From positions 1 through 47,788 of the forward strand of contig LCKS01000006.1 of assembly GCA_001001555.1 (NCBI GenBank): DNA of 47,788 nucleotides, read 5' to 3'. A program made the translations under genes and the position numbers. The notes beneath the pieces were generated by a model, which saw only the letters and a list, made by a program, of their open reading frames with translations, had not been told where the DNA came from and ran no database searches. Below are positions 46,268 through 47,788 of the stretch, piece by piece (the first letter of the stretch is position 1; the number at the start of each line of letters is the position of its first letter). The stretch is from Candidatus Amesbacteria bacterium GW2011_GWC2_45_19. GTDB taxonomy: Bacteria > Patescibacteriota > Microgenomatia > CAZETR01 > Amesbacteraceae.

Positions 46268-46725
46268 CTCCCTCCTTCGAATCTTCTGATTTTTTCTATC
46301 CTGCGCAAATACCTATCCGTCTGCACAAACTCCGTCTCCAGAAAAGTCTCTACTAATTTTAAAGCTTTTTCTTCCTCCATATTATCAGAGGCAATAGCCA
46401 ATACATTTATATTATCCTCTTTCCTGGCGGCGTGCACCTGGTCCGCCTCCCACCCCAGCCCGCACCTCACTCCGGCCACTTTATTGGCCGCCATATCCAC
46501 TCCCACCCCACTGCCGCAAATCACAATTCCTCTATTTTGAGCGTTGTGCGTTGAGCTTTGAGGGCTGACGCGCTGTCCCACCGCTATTGCATAATCCACA
46601 TAGTCATCACTCGGGTCGTGCTCATACGCCCCCACATCTTCAAATTCATACCCCCGTCCTGCCAGCCACTTGGCAATTTTAGCCTTTAATTCGAATCCCC
46701 GATGATCGGCTCCAATATAAATCAT
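46264..46725 (-). CDS. rpiB: Ribose 5-phosphate isomerase B
   Basis: IYIGADHRGFELKAKIAKWL; DYAIAVGQRV; GIVICGSGVGVDMAANKVAGVRCGL. Confidence 0.95.
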   Translation of the reverse strand: MIYIGADHRGFELKAKIAKWLAGRGYEFEDVGAYEHDPSDDYVDYAIAVGQRVSPQSSTHNAQNRGIVICGSGVGVDMAANKVAGVRCGLGWEADQVHAARKEDNINVLAIASDNMEEEKALKLVETFLETEFVQTDRYLRRIEKIRRFEGGR

Positions 46726-46755
46726 AATTAGTTAATGATAACAGATCCCCCTTTT

Positions 46756-47343
46756 TCAGCGAGAAACTGAGACAGCCATACTTCCCCAACCTATAAGATA
46801 ATTCAGACCAAAAATAGCTCTATCAAATACCGTCTTGGGAACAAGCGCCCTTTCTTTCCCCATCCATGGATCTGAATAGGCTACCCAACCCCCTTCGTCC
46901 TGGCTATCAGGGTTAATAACTACAGTATGAGCTATATGTATTCCTCCCTGTAAAATCCCCCTGTCTACCAAAACCGCACAAATTCCCAACTTACCAGTCT
47001 TTATTTCTTCACCTGATATTAACCCGAATTCTGGTCGCACTCTCTCGAATCCTTGGGGGATTAGCGCCCGAATTTCTTCCAAATAGTCTGGGTGTTCTAC
47101 ATAAACCGTAAGTGGAATATCAGGAAAGACTTCGCTTACACCAAAAATTCAAGCTAAGGGAATATTTTCTTTGCATTTACCAAACTTGGCTCTATTAATT
47201 CGTTCCTCAACGTCGGCCGGGATGGGAGTTTCTGGCCTAGCTAACTTGATAGCCCAAGTTACACCCGCACCGACACAAGATTCAGCGTCCTTCATTGAAG
47301 GCAATTCTTTCCAAAGGTTTCCCGTTTCTATTAACTCTGCCAT
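46756..47343 (-). pseudogene. Peptidase C39-like ORF interrupted by one in-frame TGA (47149-47151)
   Basis: ORFs 47149..47343 and 46756..47082 share a frame; the 22 intervening codons after TGA (IFGVSEVFPDIPLTVYVEHPDY) are open. Confidence 0.6.
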
Positions 47344-47358
47344 AATTCCACTAATAAA

Positions 47359-47637
47359 TCATATTTCTAAGCTTACCTTTAATTTACCACCCATAGCGTC
47401 CGCCAGTCTTTGTAAAAAAGATAAAGTAGGTTTGGTTTGGGCATTTTCCACCCGGGAAATTACCGATTGCTTCGTCCTCATCTTCCTCGCCAGTTGCGCT
47501 TGTGTCATCTTCTTCTCAATTCTGGCCTTAATCAACGCCCGGGCCACTTCATATTCTAACCTGGTTTTCTCCCAAGCTTTTCTAAACTCCGGGTCTTTCT
47601 CCCACCTCTTTTTATATTTGTCCCAAGTCGTGGCCAT
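47359..47637 (-). CDS. XRE-family HTH regulator/antitoxin
   Basis: KKMTQAQLARKMRTKQSVISRVENAQTKPTLSFLQRLADAMGGKLKV. Confidence 0.9.
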   Translation of the reverse strand: MATTWDKYKKRWEKDPEFRKAWEKTRLEYEVARALIKARIEKKMTQAQLARKMRTKQSVISRVENAQTKPTLSFLQRLADAMGGKLKVSLEI

Positions 47638-47788
47638 AACTCATTAATATCACAATTTTGCTATATTGTCAACCTCGAGTTGTATTCCCCGTAATCTGAC
47701 AACACATATGCGACAACAGGTTTAAACTGTTGTCATGAGAGTAAGACCAAAGCTAATAGTCAAATGTCTTCGGAAGAATAACTTTGAT

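Noticed and set aside
46756-47343. Selenocysteine at the in-frame TGA
   Set aside because: No SECIS-like hairpin evident after TGA, no selenoprotein family resemblance, and no Sec machinery visible in the window.

Overview
The window looks like a Patescibacteria/CPR genome fragment, probably Microgenomates-like (inferred from the 16S and gene repertoire). Most of it is compact housekeeping coding, largely on the minus strand. Content: the 5' part of a 16S rRNA gene, trxB/trxA, pth, pcm, an ATP-dependent DNA ligase, Fic, recF, mutM, ftsH, trpS, tRNA-Met(CAT), tRNA-Ile(UAU), a Xer-type recombinase, a TraG/VirD4-like ATPase, a cob(I)alamin adenosyltransferase with B12-dependent RNR (nrdJ) and nrdR, two tandem class A PBPs, a carbon-metabolism cluster (aldolase, split transketolase, rpe, GAPDH, a short PGK, rpiB) and two to three toxin-antitoxin-like loci. 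The most interesting signals are: (1) a group I intron-like catalytic RNA (about 17258-17525) with recognisable P1, P2, P3, P4, P5, P7, P8 and P9 but no identifiable host gene; (2) a compact H-type pseudoknot RNA candidate at 20724-20812, directly behind an extended -10 promoter-like sequence; (3) a family of about ten palindromic elements (core CCCTCTC-TTAATTTAAG-GAGAGGG, ends ATAMCTCACC/GGTGAGKTAT), most of them in frame inside housekeeping genes; (4) many other short 7-9 nt repeat tracts in frame in conserved proteins; (5) a tRNA-Ile with a UAU anticodon; (6) a compensatory change in the 16S 530-loop that also breaks the 515F primer site; (7) a reading frame intact except for one in-frame TGA. 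All calls come from reading the sequence; no searches or folding programs were run.
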